A stretch of DNA of 64,000 nt from Sphaerisporangium corydalis (GTDB lineage: Bacteria > Actinomycetota > Actinomycetes > Streptosporangiales > Streptosporangiaceae), in the NCBI RefSeq assembly GCF_025506355.1, contig NZ_JANZYP010000044.1, positions 21,488 to 85,487 of the forward strand, in the 5' to 3' direction. This document shows, piece after piece, positions 50,467 through 58,920 of this stretch. The translations under genes were made by a program, and so were the position numbers. The notes under the pieces were generated by a model that was not told where the DNA came from, ran no database searches, and was given only the letters and a program-made list of their open reading frames with translations. The stretch's first letter is position 1. Every line of letters starts with the position of its first letter.

Positions 50467-52620
50467 GTGAGCCCTCTGACCACCAGCGCGTTCGACCTTC
50501 CCGGCCACCTCGCCCCCAAGGCCGCCCCGGCGCTGATCGCCGGTGACGAGCGGCACTTCGCCGCCATCGCCGAGAGCCTCGAGCAGACGATCATCGACCT
50601 GTCCGGCCGCCTCGACGCCGAGCTGAGGTCACCCGGCGGCAAGGGCAGGCAGGCGCTGGACCGGGACCTGGAGATCCACCGGCTGACCGCTCGCCTGCGC
50701 GCCCTGCGCCGCTTCGGCCTGGACCTGTGTCTTGGGCACATGGTCGGCGCCGACGACCCCGAACCCGTGTACGTCGGGAGGCTCGGCCTCACCGACCCCA
50801 CGGGCCGCCGGCTGCTGCTCGACTGGCGGTCCCCGGCGGCCGAGCCGTTCTTCGGGGCCACCCACGCCAACCCGATGGGGCTGGCGAGCCGCCGCAGGTA
50901 CCGCTGGACCCGCGGCCTGATCAGCGACTACTGGGACGAGGTGTTCACCTCCGAGGGGTTCGAGGGGCACGCCGCCGCGCTCGACGACCAGTCCGCGTTC
51001 ATCGCCAGCCTGGGCGGCGACCGGTCGGGCCGGATGCGAGACGTGCTCGGCACCATCCAGGCCGACCAGGACGCCATCATCCGCGCGGGCTCTCGCGGCG
51101 CCCTCGTCGTCGACGGCGGACCGGGCACGGGGAAGACCGTCGTCGCCCTGCACCGCTCGGCCTACCTCCTGTACGCCGACCCCCGCCTCGGTCACCGCCG
51201 GGGCGGGGTGCTGTTCGTCGGCCCGCACCAGCCCTACCTGGCCTACGTCGCCGACGTCCTGCCCAGCCTCGGAGAGGAGGGCGTACAGACCTGCACCCTG
51301 CGGGACCTGGTCGCCGAGGGGGCCGCGGCCGCGACCGAGACCGACCCGGAGGTGGCCCGGCTGAAGTCGTCGGCGGACCTGGTGGAGGCGATCGAGCCGG
51401 CCGTCAGGTTCTACGAGAACCCGCCCACGACGGGGATGACGATCGCCACCCCCTGGTCCGACCTCTGGCTGGGCACCGACGACTGGGCCGAGGCGTTCGA
51501 GGCACCGGAACCCGGAACCCCGCACAACGAGGCGCGCGACCAGATCTGGGAGGAGCTGCTCACGATCCTGATCGGCAAGACCGACGGCGAGGAGGTCCCG
51601 CCCGGCCCGCTCCGCAGGTCGCTGCTGCGGAACAGGGAGCTGCTCACCGCCCTCAACAAGGCGTGGCCGCTGATCGAGGCGGCCGACCTGGTCGGAGACC
51701 TGTGGACGGTGCCCGCCTACCTGCGCAAATGCGCTCCCTGGCTCAGCACCGACGAGGTCCGCAGGCTTCAGCGCGAGGACGCCCAGGCCTGGACGGTGTC
51801 CGACCTGCCGCTCCTGGACGCGGCGCGGCAGCGGCTCGGCGACCCCGAGGCGTCACGGCGCAGGCGCCGGCACCAGGCCTCGGTCGCCGCCGAACGCGAG
51901 AACATGGCCAAGGTCGTCGACGCCCTGCTCGAGGCCGACGACGACGGCGAGGGCGCGGTGGCGATGCTGCACGGCCAGGACCTGAAGGACGCCCTGGTCG
52001 ACGGGACCGCGGTGCCCGGCACCGAACCGGACCTGCTCGCCGGCCCGTTCGCGCACATCGTCGTGGACGAGGCCCAGGAACTGACCGACGCGGAGTGGCG
52101 GATGCTGCTGCTGCGCTGCCCGTCCCGGAGCTTCACCATCGTCGGGGACCGGGCCCAGGCCAGGCACGGGTTCACCGAGTCCTGGCAGGAACGGCTGCGG
52201 CGGATCGGGCTCGACCGGATCACCCTGGCCTCCCTGAGCGTCAACTACCGGACGCCGGAACAGATCATGGCCGAGGCCGAACCGGTCATCCGGGCCGTGC
52301 TCCCGGACGCCAACGTGCCGACCTCCATCCGAAGCGGAGGGGCCCCCGTCGTCCACGGATCCGCTGCGGAGCTGGACGCGGTCCTGGACACCTGGCTCGC
52401 CGGGCACGCCGACGGGATCGCCTGCGTCATCGGCGATTCTGCGGTCAAGGCGAGGCCCCGCGTCCGGTCGCTGACCCCGGAGCTGTCGAAGGGGCTGGAG
52501 TTCGACCTGGTCGTCCTCGTCGACCCCGAGGCGTTCGGCGAGGGTATCGAAGGGGCGGTCGACCGCTATGTCGCGATGACCAGGGCGACCCAGCGGCTGG
52601 TCATCCTCACGAGCCCCTGA
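50467..52620 (+). CDS. helR: HelR, helicase-like rifamycin-resistance protein
   Basis: A 717-residue UvrD/HelD-like superfamily 1 protein. The N-terminal coiled-coil region (AAIAESLEQTIIDL...RLTARLRALRRFGLD) is followed by Walker A GGPGTGKTVV (~residue 217), Walker B VVDEAQELTD (~residue 531), and motifs QARHGF and MTRATQRLVIL. The family dislodges rifamycins from RNA polymerase and gives tolerance; it is not a DNA-repair helicase. The RAE block upstream supports this over a generic HelD. GTG at 50467 follows GGAG at 9 bases. Confidence 0.88.
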   Translation: MSPLTTSAFDLPGHLAPKAAPALIAGDERHFAAIAESLEQTIIDLSGRLDAELRSPGGKGRQALDRDLEIHRLTARLRALRRFGLDLCLGHMVGADDPEPVYVGRLGLTDPTGRRLLLDWRSPAAEPFFGATHANPMGLASRRRYRWTRGLISDYWDEVFTSEGFEGHAAALDDQSAFIASLGGDRSGRMRDVLGTIQADQDAIIRAGSRGALVVDGGPGTGKTVVALHRSAYLLYADPRLGHRRGGVLFVGPHQPYLAYVADVLPSLGEEGVQTCTLRDLVAEGAAAATETDPEVARLKSSADLVEAIEPAVRFYENPPTTGMTIATPWSDLWLGTDDWAEAFEAPEPGTPHNEARDQIWEELLTILIGKTDGEEVPPGPLRRSLLRNRELLTALNKAWPLIEAADLVGDLWTVPAYLRKCAPWLSTDEVRRLQREDAQAWTVSDLPLLDAARQRLGDPEASRRRRRHQASVAAERENMAKVVDALLEADDDGEGAVAMLHGQDLKDALVDGTAVPGTEPDLLAGPFAHIVVDEAQELTDAEWRMLLLRCPSRSFTIVGDRAQARHGFTESWQERLRRIGLDRITLASLSVNYRTPEQIMAEAEPVIRAVLPDANVPTSIRSGGAPVVHGSAAELDAVLDTWLAGHADGIACVIGDSAVKARPRVRSLTPELSKGLEFDLVVLVDPEAFGEGIEGAVDRYVAMTRATQRLVILTSP

Positions 52621-52680
52621 CGTCTTGCCTTATCGGCAACAGGAGTTGGCGGCCGGGCCGTCGTGGGCCACAGTGGTCCG

Positions 52681-53361
52681 ATGACCGACGACATCACGGC
52701 AGGTCCGACCACGTCCGACGCTCCCTCGCCCGCAGGCGCGTACCTCGGCGACCCCGCGGCGCGGGCGGAATGGGACAAGCGGTACGCCGAACGGGACCGG
52801 CTGTGGAGCGGGCGGCCCAACGGCGCGCTGGTGGCCGAGGTCGCCGGGCTCACGCCGGGGCGGGTGCTCGACGTCGGCTGCGGCGAGGGCGCGGACGCCG
52901 TCTGGCTGGCGGGCGGCGGCTGGGAGGTGACCGCGCTGGAGGTCTCGGGCGTGGCGCTGGAGCGGGCGGCCGGGCACGCCAGGGACGCCGGCGCTGAAGT
53001 CCGATGGGTGCACGCCGGCCTGGCGGAGGCCGGGCTCCCGCCGGCGTCCTTCGACCTGGTCTCCGCGCAGTACCCGGCATTGCCGCGCACCGCAGGCGCC
53101 CTGGCCGAGCGGGCGCTGCTCGCGGCGGTCGCGCCCGGCGGGGTGCTGCTGTTCGTGCACCACGCCGGGGTGGACGCCCACCAGGCGCGGGAGGACGGCT
53201 TCGACCCGGCCGACTTCGTGTGGCCCTCGATGGTGCTCGCGCTGCTCGACGACGACTGGGAGGTGGAGGCGCACGAACAGCGGGCGCGCGTCGCACCCGA
53301 GGGCGGGGCCGGCGCGCACCATGCCGAGGACCTGGTGGTACGCGCGCGCCGGCTGCGCTGA
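52681..53361 (+). CDS. class I SAM-dependent methyltransferase
   Basis: A 226-residue methyltransferase with motif I VLDVGCGEGADAVWLA (~residues 62-77) and an N-terminal WDKRYAERDRLWSGRPN, typical of the tellurite/thiol methyltransferase-like group with a small N-terminal extension. The substrate is unknown. The ATG at 52681 begins 60 bp after helR, so co-transcription is possible but not shown. The 3' end runs into an 18-bp tandem repeat. Confidence 0.9.
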   Translation: MTDDITAGPTTSDAPSPAGAYLGDPAARAEWDKRYAERDRLWSGRPNGALVAEVAGLTPGRVLDVGCGEGADAVWLAGGGWEVTALEVSGVALERAAGHARDAGAEVRWVHAGLAEAGLPPASFDLVSAQYPALPRTAGALAERALLAAVAPGGVLLFVHHAGVDAHQAREDGFDPADFVWPSMVLALLDDDWEVEAHEQRARVAPEGGAGAHHAEDLVVRARRLR

Positions 53362-53434
53362 GGCCTCCTTCCGCGCCGAGGCCCCTCTCGCGTTGAGGCC
53401 TTCGTCCGCGCTGAGGCCTCCTTCCGCGCTGAGG
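53358..53434. repeat. 18-bp tandem repeat, about 4.3 copies
   Basis: Units related to CTGAGGCCTCCTTCCGCG start at 53358, 53376, 53394 (one base short), 53411 and, partially, 53429. The first includes the stop of the methyltransferase gene. The repeat fills the gap to the convergent methyltransferase gene, a minisatellite-like expansion at convergent ends. Confidence 0.75.
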
Positions 53435-53445
53435 TTTCGGCGGGG

Positions 53446-54087
53446 TCACCTGTCCTTGCGCATCAGCAGGTGCCCCCGGCGGTACCGTTCCCCCTCGCCC
53501 GGCTCACGCAGCATCCGGCCGATCTCGGCGAACCCGGCCTCGCCCGCCAGCCCGGCGAGCTCGTCGATCGGCCACCGGTAGGCCGTCGTCACCTTGTGGT
53601 CGAACGCCGTGACCGCCTCGCCCTCGGACTCGAAGAACCCGAGCAGGAGGTGGCCGTCCGGGGCGAGCACCCGCCGGAACTCGGTGAAGTACGAGGGCAT
53701 GACGTGAGGTGGGGCGTGGATGACCGAATACCAGGACACGACGCCGCGAAGCTCACCGTCGGCCAGGTCCAGGGCGTCCATGGAACCGACCTCGAACCGC
53801 AGGCCCGGGTAGGCCCGGCGGGCCAGGCCGATCATCACCGGCGACAGGTCGACGCCGAAGACGTCCAGCCCCAGGCCCCGCAGGTGCGCGGTCGTCTGCC
53901 CAGGCCCACATCCCAGCTCGGCGACGAGCCCGGTGCCGGCGGCCTGGACGAACTCGGCGAACACGGCGAGCACCGCACGATCCAGCGGCAGGGCGTCGAG
54001 CGCGTCACGCGCGAACTCGGCGTAGACGACGGCCATGGCGTCGTAGGCGTCCGCCGTGGCATCGAGGTGTGTGGAGGATTCGGTCAC
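53446..54087 (-). CDS. class I SAM-dependent methyltransferase
   Basis: A 213-residue methyltransferase with motif I VAELGCGPGQTTAHL, DVFGVDLSPVMIGLA and a post-I SMDALDLADG, in the UbiE/type-11 group. The substrate is unknown. GTG at 54087 is the first start in frame. It is unrelated in detail to the adjacent convergent methyltransferase, so the pair is not a simple duplication. It is divergent from the aldo/keto reductase gene. Confidence 0.9.
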   Translation of the reverse strand: MTESSTHLDATADAYDAMAVVYAEFARDALDALPLDRAVLAVFAEFVQAAGTGLVAELGCGPGQTTAHLRGLGLDVFGVDLSPVMIGLARRAYPGLRFEVGSMDALDLADGELRGVVSWYSVIHAPPHVMPSYFTEFRRVLAPDGHLLLGFFESEGEAVTAFDHKVTTAYRWPIDELAGLAGEAGFAEIGRMLREPGEGERYRRGHLLMRKDR

Positions 54088-54193
54088 AAGCGAGCAGATT
54101 CGCCGAACTTCGCGCCCGATGCCAACTCGGCGCGTCCTCCCTGCGGCCAGGCCATGGGCACCGGGAGGCGGACGGGCCGCCCGTTTGGTAAGC

Positions 54194-54232
54194 GGACAGC
54201 CTATCCGCTACAGTCATGTGGACAGGCTGTCC
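54194..54232. promoter_or_regulatory. two operators GGACAGCCTATCC and GGACAGGCTGTCC before the aldo/keto reductase
   Basis: GGACAGCCTATCC (54194-54206) and the perfect palindrome GGACAGGCTGTCC (54220-54232) lie 26 bp apart, 62 bp or more before the aldo/keto reductase start. They match the GGAYAGSCTRTCC operators before the TetR gene at 39547. No TetR gene is adjacent here, so that distant TetR is the best candidate regulator. Confidence 0.7.
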
Positions 54233-54293
54233 GCTTCGCTGCGGACTCCGTCTCCCCGCCGTGATCCGCTCACGGCAGCACAAGGAGCTCTCC

Positions 54294-55331
54294 ATGGAAT
54301 ACCGACCCCTGGGACGCACCGGCGTCTCGGTCAGCCAGTTGTGCCTCGGCGCGATGATGTTCGGCGCCTTCGGCAACCCCGACCACGAGGACTCCGTCAA
54401 GGTCGTCCACCGCGCCCTCGACGCCGGGATCAACTTCGTCGACACCGCCGACTTCTACTCCGGCGGGGAGTCGGAGCAGATCGTGGGCGAGGCGCTGAAG
54501 GGCGGGCGGCGCGAGAACGTCATCCTGGCCACGAAGGCCGGCCTGCCGTTCGACGAGAACCCCAACCACCGCGGGGCGTCGCGGCGGTGGATCACCCAAG
54601 CGGTCGAGGGCTCGCTGCGGCGGCTCGGGACCGACTGGATCGACCTCTACCAGATCCATCGTCTCGACGCGGCCACCGACGTCGACGAGACCTTGGGCGT
54701 CCTGTCGGACCTGGTGCACGCCGGGAAGATCCGGATGTTCGGCGCGTCGACGCTCGCCGCCTCCGAGATCGTCGAGGCCCAGTGGACCGCCGAGCGCCGC
54801 GGCCGTGAGCGATTCCGCACCGAGCAGCCCACGTACTCGATGCTGACCCGCGCCATCGAGTACGACGTGCTGCCGGCCTGCGTGCGCTACGGGATGGGCG
54901 TCCTGACCTACAGCCCGCTGGCCGGCGGCTGGCTGTCCGGCTCCTACCGCAAGGACCGGGAGATCGCCGGGCCGGGCTCGCCGGCGCGGCGGAACCGTTT
55001 CGCCGCGAACTACGACACCACCTCCGCGGTCAACGCGGCGAAGCTCGACGCCGCCGACGCCCTCGGGGCGCTCGGCGACGAGGCCGGGCTGACCCTGGTC
55101 CAGATGGCGGTGGCGTTCGCCACCCACCACCCGGCGGTCACCTCCGCGATCGTCGGCCCGCGCACGATGGAGCACCTCGAGTCCTACCTGGCGGCCGACG
55201 GCATCACCCTGCCGGCCGACGTCCTCGACCGCATCGACGAGATCGTCCCCCCGGGGCACACGGTCAACGTCGCCGACAACATGTGGGGCACCAGCACCTC
55301 GGCGCTGAACGCCGCCTCGCGCCGCCGGTGA
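54294..55331 (+). CDS. aldo/keto reductase
   Basis: A 345-residue aldo/keto reductase closely similar to the one at 43414 (MEYRPLGRTGVSVSQLCLG). The full tetrad is kept: D50, Y55 (DTADFYS), K81 (LATKAG) and H122 (YQIHRLD). It should reduce aldehydes or ketones with NADPH. The ATG at 54294 follows AAGGAG. It is preceded by two TetR-type operators and converges with an Rrf2 gene (12-bp gap). Confidence 0.94.
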   Translation: MEYRPLGRTGVSVSQLCLGAMMFGAFGNPDHEDSVKVVHRALDAGINFVDTADFYSGGESEQIVGEALKGGRRENVILATKAGLPFDENPNHRGASRRWITQAVEGSLRRLGTDWIDLYQIHRLDAATDVDETLGVLSDLVHAGKIRMFGASTLAASEIVEAQWTAERRGRERFRTEQPTYSMLTRAIEYDVLPACVRYGMGVLTYSPLAGGWLSGSYRKDREIAGPGSPARRNRFAANYDTTSAVNAAKLDAADALGALGDEAGLTLVQMAVAFATHHPAVTSAIVGPRTMEHLESYLAADGITLPADVLDRIDEIVPPGHTVNVADNMWGTSTSALNAASRRR

Positions 55332-55343
55332 GACGGCCGGGGC

Positions 55344-55826
55344 TCAGGCTTCGGCCGCGCCCAGCCATTCGCTGATCCCGGCCAGCGCGCCGGGGCCGTA
55401 GTCGGAGGTGACGTCGCGGGCCAGGTCGGCCACGGAGACCGACCGCAGGGCGTCCCGCCAAGCGGCCTCGGCTCCGGCCATGGCGCGGGTGATGGCACAG
55501 GGGGCGGTGCAGGCCTGCGGCGGGGCGGCCAGCGGGCCGCGCTGCCGGATCTCGGTGCAGACGAACGCGGGGCCGGGCCCGTCGACGGCCTCGACGACGT
55601 CGAGCACGGTGATCAGCGCGGGGGAGCGGGTGAGGACGTAGCCGCCCGCCTTGCCCTGGACCGAGCGGACCAGCCCGGCGCGCGAGAGGGCCTGGAGCTG
55701 CTTGGCGAGATAGCTGGGGGACACGTCGTGCAGTTCGGCCAGCCGGGCGGCCGGCGCCGGTTCCCGCACCGACGTCAGCACGACACAGCAGTGCAGTGCC
55801 CACTCGACACCACCCGACAGCTTCAC
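55344..55826 (-). CDS. Rrf2-family transcriptional regulator
   Basis: A 160-residue Rrf2 protein: winged helix (ARLAELHDVSPSYLAKQLQALSRAGLV, GKAGGYVLTR) and the loop CTEIRQRGPLAAPPQACTAPC with three cysteines. That is the NsrR/IscR-type arrangement for an iron-sulphur cluster sensing NO or redox state. A fourth candidate, the paired Cys at 13-14, is outside the loop. It is divergent from an NmrA-like gene, with a set of nested inverted repeats between them. Confidence 0.92.
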   Translation of the reverse strand: MKLSGGVEWALHCCVVLTSVREPAPAARLAELHDVSPSYLAKQLQALSRAGLVRSVQGKAGGYVLTRSPALITVLDVVEAVDGPGPAFVCTEIRQRGPLAAPPQACTAPCAITRAMAGAEAAWRDALRSVSVADLARDVTSDYGPGALAGISEWLGAAEA

Positions 55827-55852
55827 TTCTTCACCCTAATCCACCTCCCCGT

Positions 55853-55906
55853 TAACTCGGACCAGATTTGTCCGTGTATCATCTCGGACATCGAGTGTCC
55901 GAGTTA
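55853..55906. promoter_or_regulatory. nested Rrf2 operators
   Basis: CTCGGACA (55883-55890) and TGTCCGAG (55896-55903) form a perfect 8-bp repeat with 5-bp spacing. CGGAC (55858-55862) and GTCCG (55870-55874) form a second. The outermost arms TAACTCGGAC (55853-55862) and GTCCGAGTTA (55897-55906) are a perfect 10-bp inverted repeat around 34 bp. This suggests two cooperative sites controlling both divergent genes. Confidence 0.65.
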
Positions 55907-55919
55907 GCGGGCACCGGAC

Positions 55920-55946
55920 ATCTGGGTCATCTGGGTCATCTGTGTC
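55920..55946. repeat. 9-bp tandem repeat ATCTGKGTC, three copies
   Basis: ATCTGGGTC, ATCTGGGTC and ATCTGTGTC follow each other in the leader of the NmrA-like gene, between the Rrf2 operators and the ribosome binding site. It may be a slippage product, with no known role. Confidence 0.6.
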
Positions 55947-55968
55947 GACAAGGAAGGCAGGACGTGTC

Positions 55969-56700
55969 ATGAAGTTCGCAGTCATCGGCGGAACCGGGCT
56001 GATCGGGTCGCAGGTCGTGCGGGACCTGAACGCGGCCGGGCACGAGGCGGTGCCGCACTCGCTGTCCACCGGGGTCGACGTGCTCACCGGCCAGGGCGTG
56101 GACGCGGCGCTGGCCGGCGCCGACGTGGTCGTCAACCTGACCAACTCCCCGACCTTCGACGACGCCTCGCCCGCGTTCTTCCAGACCTCGATGGACGTCC
56201 TTCTGGCCTCGGCCCGGCGGTCGGGCGCCGGGCACTTCGTCATCCTGTCCATCGTCGGCGTCGACCAGGTCCCCGGCCTCGACTACTACCGCGCCAAGAC
56301 CCTCCAGGAGGACATCCTCAAGGCCGGGCCCGTCCCCTACTCCATCGTCCGCGCCACCCAGTTCATGGAGTTCGTCGAGGCCGTCCTGTCCTGGACCGCC
56401 GACGGCGACACCGTCCGCCTGCCCCGCACCCCCGTGCAGCCGGTCGCCGCCGCCGACGTCGCCGCCACCGTCGCCGACGTCGCGGCGGGGCCGCCCCTGG
56501 GCGGCACCCTCGACCTGGCCGGCCCCGACACCTACCCCCTGGACGAACTCGGCCGGATCACCCTCGCCGCCAAGGGCGACACGCGCTCGGTGACCACCGA
56601 CGACACCGCCGGCATGTTCGCCGCCGTCCACGGCGACGTCCTCACCGCCGGGCACGGCGCCCGCATCGCCCCCACCCGCTACACCGACTGGCTGAAGTAA
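55969..56700 (+). CDS. NmrA-like NAD(P)-binding SDR protein
   Basis: A 243-residue atypical SDR with MKFAVIGGTGLIGSQVV at the N terminus and the SIVGVDQVPGLDYYRAK and VRATQFMEFV motifs of NmrA-like quinone/NADPH-binding proteins. Pairing with a divergent Rrf2 gene suggests induction by electrophilic, redox or NO stress. The ATG at 55969 follows AAGGAAGG at longer than usual spacing. It converges with an ArsR gene. Confidence 0.91.
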   Translation: MKFAVIGGTGLIGSQVVRDLNAAGHEAVPHSLSTGVDVLTGQGVDAALAGADVVVNLTNSPTFDDASPAFFQTSMDVLLASARRSGAGHFVILSIVGVDQVPGLDYYRAKTLQEDILKAGPVPYSIVRATQFMEFVEAVLSWTADGDTVRLPRTPVQPVAAADVAATVADVAAGPPLGGTLDLAGPDTYPLDELGRITLAAKGDTRSVTTDDTAGMFAAVHGDVLTAGHGARIAPTRYTDWLK

Positions 56701-56705
56701 GCGGG

Positions 56706-57098
56706 CTAGCGCGAATCGCGCTCCGCCTGTTCGGCGAGGCGCTTGATGGTCGCCAGGCGGCGGTCCCAGTCGGAGGCCAGGGCGGCCATCCACCGCGCCG
56801 TCGCGTCCAGGGCCGCGGGGCGCACCGCGTACCGCACCTCGCGTCCCACCCGGCCACCGGAGACCAGCCCGGCGGCCTCGAGGACGGCGAGATGCTTGAC
56901 CACCGCCTGCCGTGAGACCGGGACCCCTCCGGCGAGCATCGTCGCGGTGGCCTCGCCCCGCGCGGCGAGCAGGTCGAGCAGCCGGCGCCGCATCGGGTCG
57001 GCCAGCGCCACCAGGACGCCGTCGACCGCCTCCGCCGCGCCGCGACCCTCCTCCGCCCCACCGGCGACGGCCGGGCCCGCGCTTCGTTCGTCCGTCAC
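56706..57098 (-). CDS. ArsR-family transcriptional regulator
   Basis: A 130-residue ArsR-type winged-helix protein (VALADPMRRRLLDLLAARGEATATMLA, VSRQAVVKHLAVLEAAGLV) without metal-binding cysteines, of the group that pairs with SRPBCC/AHSA1 proteins. GTG at 57098 overlaps the stop of the SRPBCC gene (GTGA). It probably represses the operon through the two GCAAC/GTTGC sites upstream. Confidence 0.9.
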   Translation of the reverse strand: MTDERSAGPAVAGGAEEGRGAAEAVDGVLVALADPMRRRLLDLLAARGEATATMLAGGVPVSRQAVVKHLAVLEAAGLVSGGRVGREVRYAVRPAALDATARWMAALASDWDRRLATIKRLAEQAERDSR

Positions 57099-57541
57099 AC
57101 GGACGACTGCTCGGCGCGCTTCTTGAACGCGTCCAGCACCTGGGGCCAGCCTTCGGTGTTGTCCTTCACCGCCCGGCCGCGCACCTCCTCGGTCCCGTTC
57201 AGCGCCGCGAACCCGCTCTCGACGACGCGCAGGCGCGTCTTGTCTCCCTCGGGGGTCAGCGTGAACTCCACCAGCGTGCTGTTGTCCGCGCGCAGCTCCT
57301 GTCCGGGGAACGCGCTGGTCCAGCGGTAGGCCACGTAGGTCTGCGGCCGGACCTTCTCCACGCGCACCGGGAACTCGCCGTACTGCGGGTTCTTGGCCAC
57401 CATCGTCTCGCCTTCCCTGGCCACCGTGCCGACCAGGCTCGCCTCCTCGGCCACCCAGAACCCGGGCTGGTTCACCAGCGACCACACCCGCTCCAGGGAC
57501 GCCGCGATCAGGGTCTCGCGCTCGATCCGATCCTCGCTCAT
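57095..57541 (-). CDS. SRPBCC/AHSA1-like START-fold protein
   Basis: A 148-residue START-fold protein of the AHSA1 type (ERETLIAASLERVWSLVNQPGFW; VEFTLTPEGDKTRLRVVESGF; GWPQVLDAFKKRAEQ). The cavity binds hydrophobic ligands; the ligand is unknown. The ATG at 57541 follows AAGGAG. It is first in an operon with ArsR, the reverse order of the similar pair at 61.5-62.5 kb. Confidence 0.9.
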   Translation of the reverse strand: MSEDRIERETLIAASLERVWSLVNQPGFWVAEEASLVGTVAREGETMVAKNPQYGEFPVRVEKVRPQTYVAYRWTSAFPGQELRADNSTLVEFTLTPEGDKTRLRVVESGFAALNGTEEVRGRAVKDNTEGWPQVLDAFKKRAEQSSV

Positions 57542-57576
57542 GAGGGACTCCTTCGTCTTCACCGTCACCAATTGAC

Positions 57577-57626
57577 GCAACCCCAGAGTTGCACATCGCG
57601 TCATCGAAGCGCAACTCGAGAGTTGC
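57577..57626. promoter_or_regulatory. two ArsR-type operators GCAAC-N-GTTGC
   Basis: GCAAC-N6-GTTGC (57577-57592) and GCAACTC-GA-GAGTTGC (57611-57626, 7-bp arms) stand 34 bp apart, start to start, upstream of the SRPBCC-ArsR operon. They are probably the binding sites of the ArsR product. Confidence 0.65.
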
Positions 57627-57721
57627 ACCCCATTGGGCCGTGCGGTGGAACACCCTTCTCTTTTGCGGAAATAGGCGGATCCGCTTGAGGAGTACATACT
57701 GAATATGCATACTTGGTATCC

Positions 57722-58231
57722 ATGTCGATCAGACACGGGCTGCTCGCCCTGCTCAGCAGAGGGCCCCGGCACGGCTACCAGTTGCGAGGGGAGTTCGAGG
57801 CGTCGACGGGGGCGACCTGGCCGCTCAACATCGGCCAGGTCTACACGACGCTGTCCCGCATGGAACGCGACGGACTGGTCGCGCCGGGGGAGTCGGACGA
57901 GCAGGGCCGGGTCGTCTACACGATCACCGCGGACGGCCGGGCGGAGATGGCGCGATGGTTCGGCACCCCCATCGCCCAGTCCGACCGTCCGCGGGACGAA
58001 CTGGTCATCAAGCTGGCCATGGCCGTCGCCGCCAAGGAGGTCGACGTCGCCGAGGTGGTCCGCAGGCAGCGGACGGCGACCATGCGCGCCCTCCAGGAAC
58101 TGACCAAGGCCAAGCGGGCCGTCACGCAGGGCACGGCCCAGCGGCTCGTGCTCGATTCCATGATCTTCCAGGCTGAGGCCGAGCAACGGTGGCTGGACCA
58201 CTGCGAGGCCGTTCTCAAGGAGGAACGATGA
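57722..58231 (+). CDS. PadR-family transcriptional regulator
   Basis: A 169-residue PadR protein with the winged helix at residues ~5-75 (HGLLALLSRGPRHGYQLRGEFEAS, NIGQVYTTLSRMERDGLV) and a C-terminal Vir/dimerisation helix. The ATG at 57722 lacks a Shine-Dalgarno sequence. A TTG at 57713 is possible, and a leaderless message is likely. Repeated CATACT and an ATAC TTG GTAT inverted repeat at 57695-57719 may be its operator. It is coupled (ATGA) to the ABC transporter that it should control. Confidence 0.92.
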   Translation: MSIRHGLLALLSRGPRHGYQLRGEFEASTGATWPLNIGQVYTTLSRMERDGLVAPGESDEQGRVVYTITADGRAEMARWFGTPIAQSDRPRDELVIKLAMAVAAKEVDVAEVVRRQRTATMRALQELTKAKRAVTQGTAQRLVLDSMIFQAEAEQRWLDHCEAVLKEER

Positions 58232-58920
58232 CGGTCGTACGGCTGTCCGAGGTGGCCAGGGTCCACGGCGAGGGGGCGACGGCCGTACACGCCCTGAGGG
58301 ACGTGAGCCTCGAGGTCGGCGCGGGGGAGCTGGTCGCGGTCATGGGCCCGTCCGGGTCCGGCAAGTCGACCCTGCTCAATCTCGCGGGCGGGCTCGACCG
58401 GCCCACGTCGGGGACGGTGCGCATCGGCGAGCGGGACCTCGCCACCGTGCGCGACCTGGCGGCGCTGCGCCGCCGCGACGTCGGCTACGTCTTCCAGGAC
58501 CTCAACCTGATCACGTCGCTGACGGCCGCGGAGAACGTGATGCTGCCGCGCGAGCTGGACGGCGTGCGCTCGCGCCTGGCCCGGGAGGAGGCCATGGCCG
58601 TGCTGACGGAGACCGGCACGGCGCACCTGGCCGACCGCTTCCCCGACGAGCTGTCGGGGGGCCAGCGCCAGCGGGTCGCGATCGCCCGCGCCCTGGTGGG
58701 CGAGCGGCGCCTGCTGCTGGCCGACGAACCGACCGGCGCGCTCGACACGCGCGCCGGTGACGAGGTCCTGGAGATATTACGCACCCGCTGCGACGCGGGC
58801 GGGGCGGTGCTGCTCGTCACCCACGAGCCGCGCTACGCCGCGTGGGCCGATCGTGTGGTGTTCCTCCGCGACGGAATGATCAGCGACGCCACGGACGCGC
58901 CGCTGACGAGCGCCCGATGA
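58228..58920 (+). CDS. ABC transporter ATP-binding protein (MacB/LolD type)
   Basis: A 230-residue ATPase with Walker A GPSGSGKST, signature LSGGQRQR, Walker B LLLADEPTGALD and a switch His in THEP. It is of the MacB/LolD/SalX class, which partners with FtsX-type permeases. The start overlaps PadR (ATGA) and the stop overlaps the permease gene (ATGA), so regulator, ATPase and permease form one operon. Confidence 0.95.
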   Translation: MTVVRLSEVARVHGEGATAVHALRDVSLEVGAGELVAVMGPSGSGKSTLLNLAGGLDRPTSGTVRIGERDLATVRDLAALRRRDVGYVFQDLNLITSLTAAENVMLPRELDGVRSRLAREEAMAVLTETGTAHLADRFPDELSGGQRQRVAIARALVGERRLLLADEPTGALDTRAGDEVLEILRTRCDAGGAVLLVTHEPRYAAWADRVVFLRDGMISDATDAPLTSAR

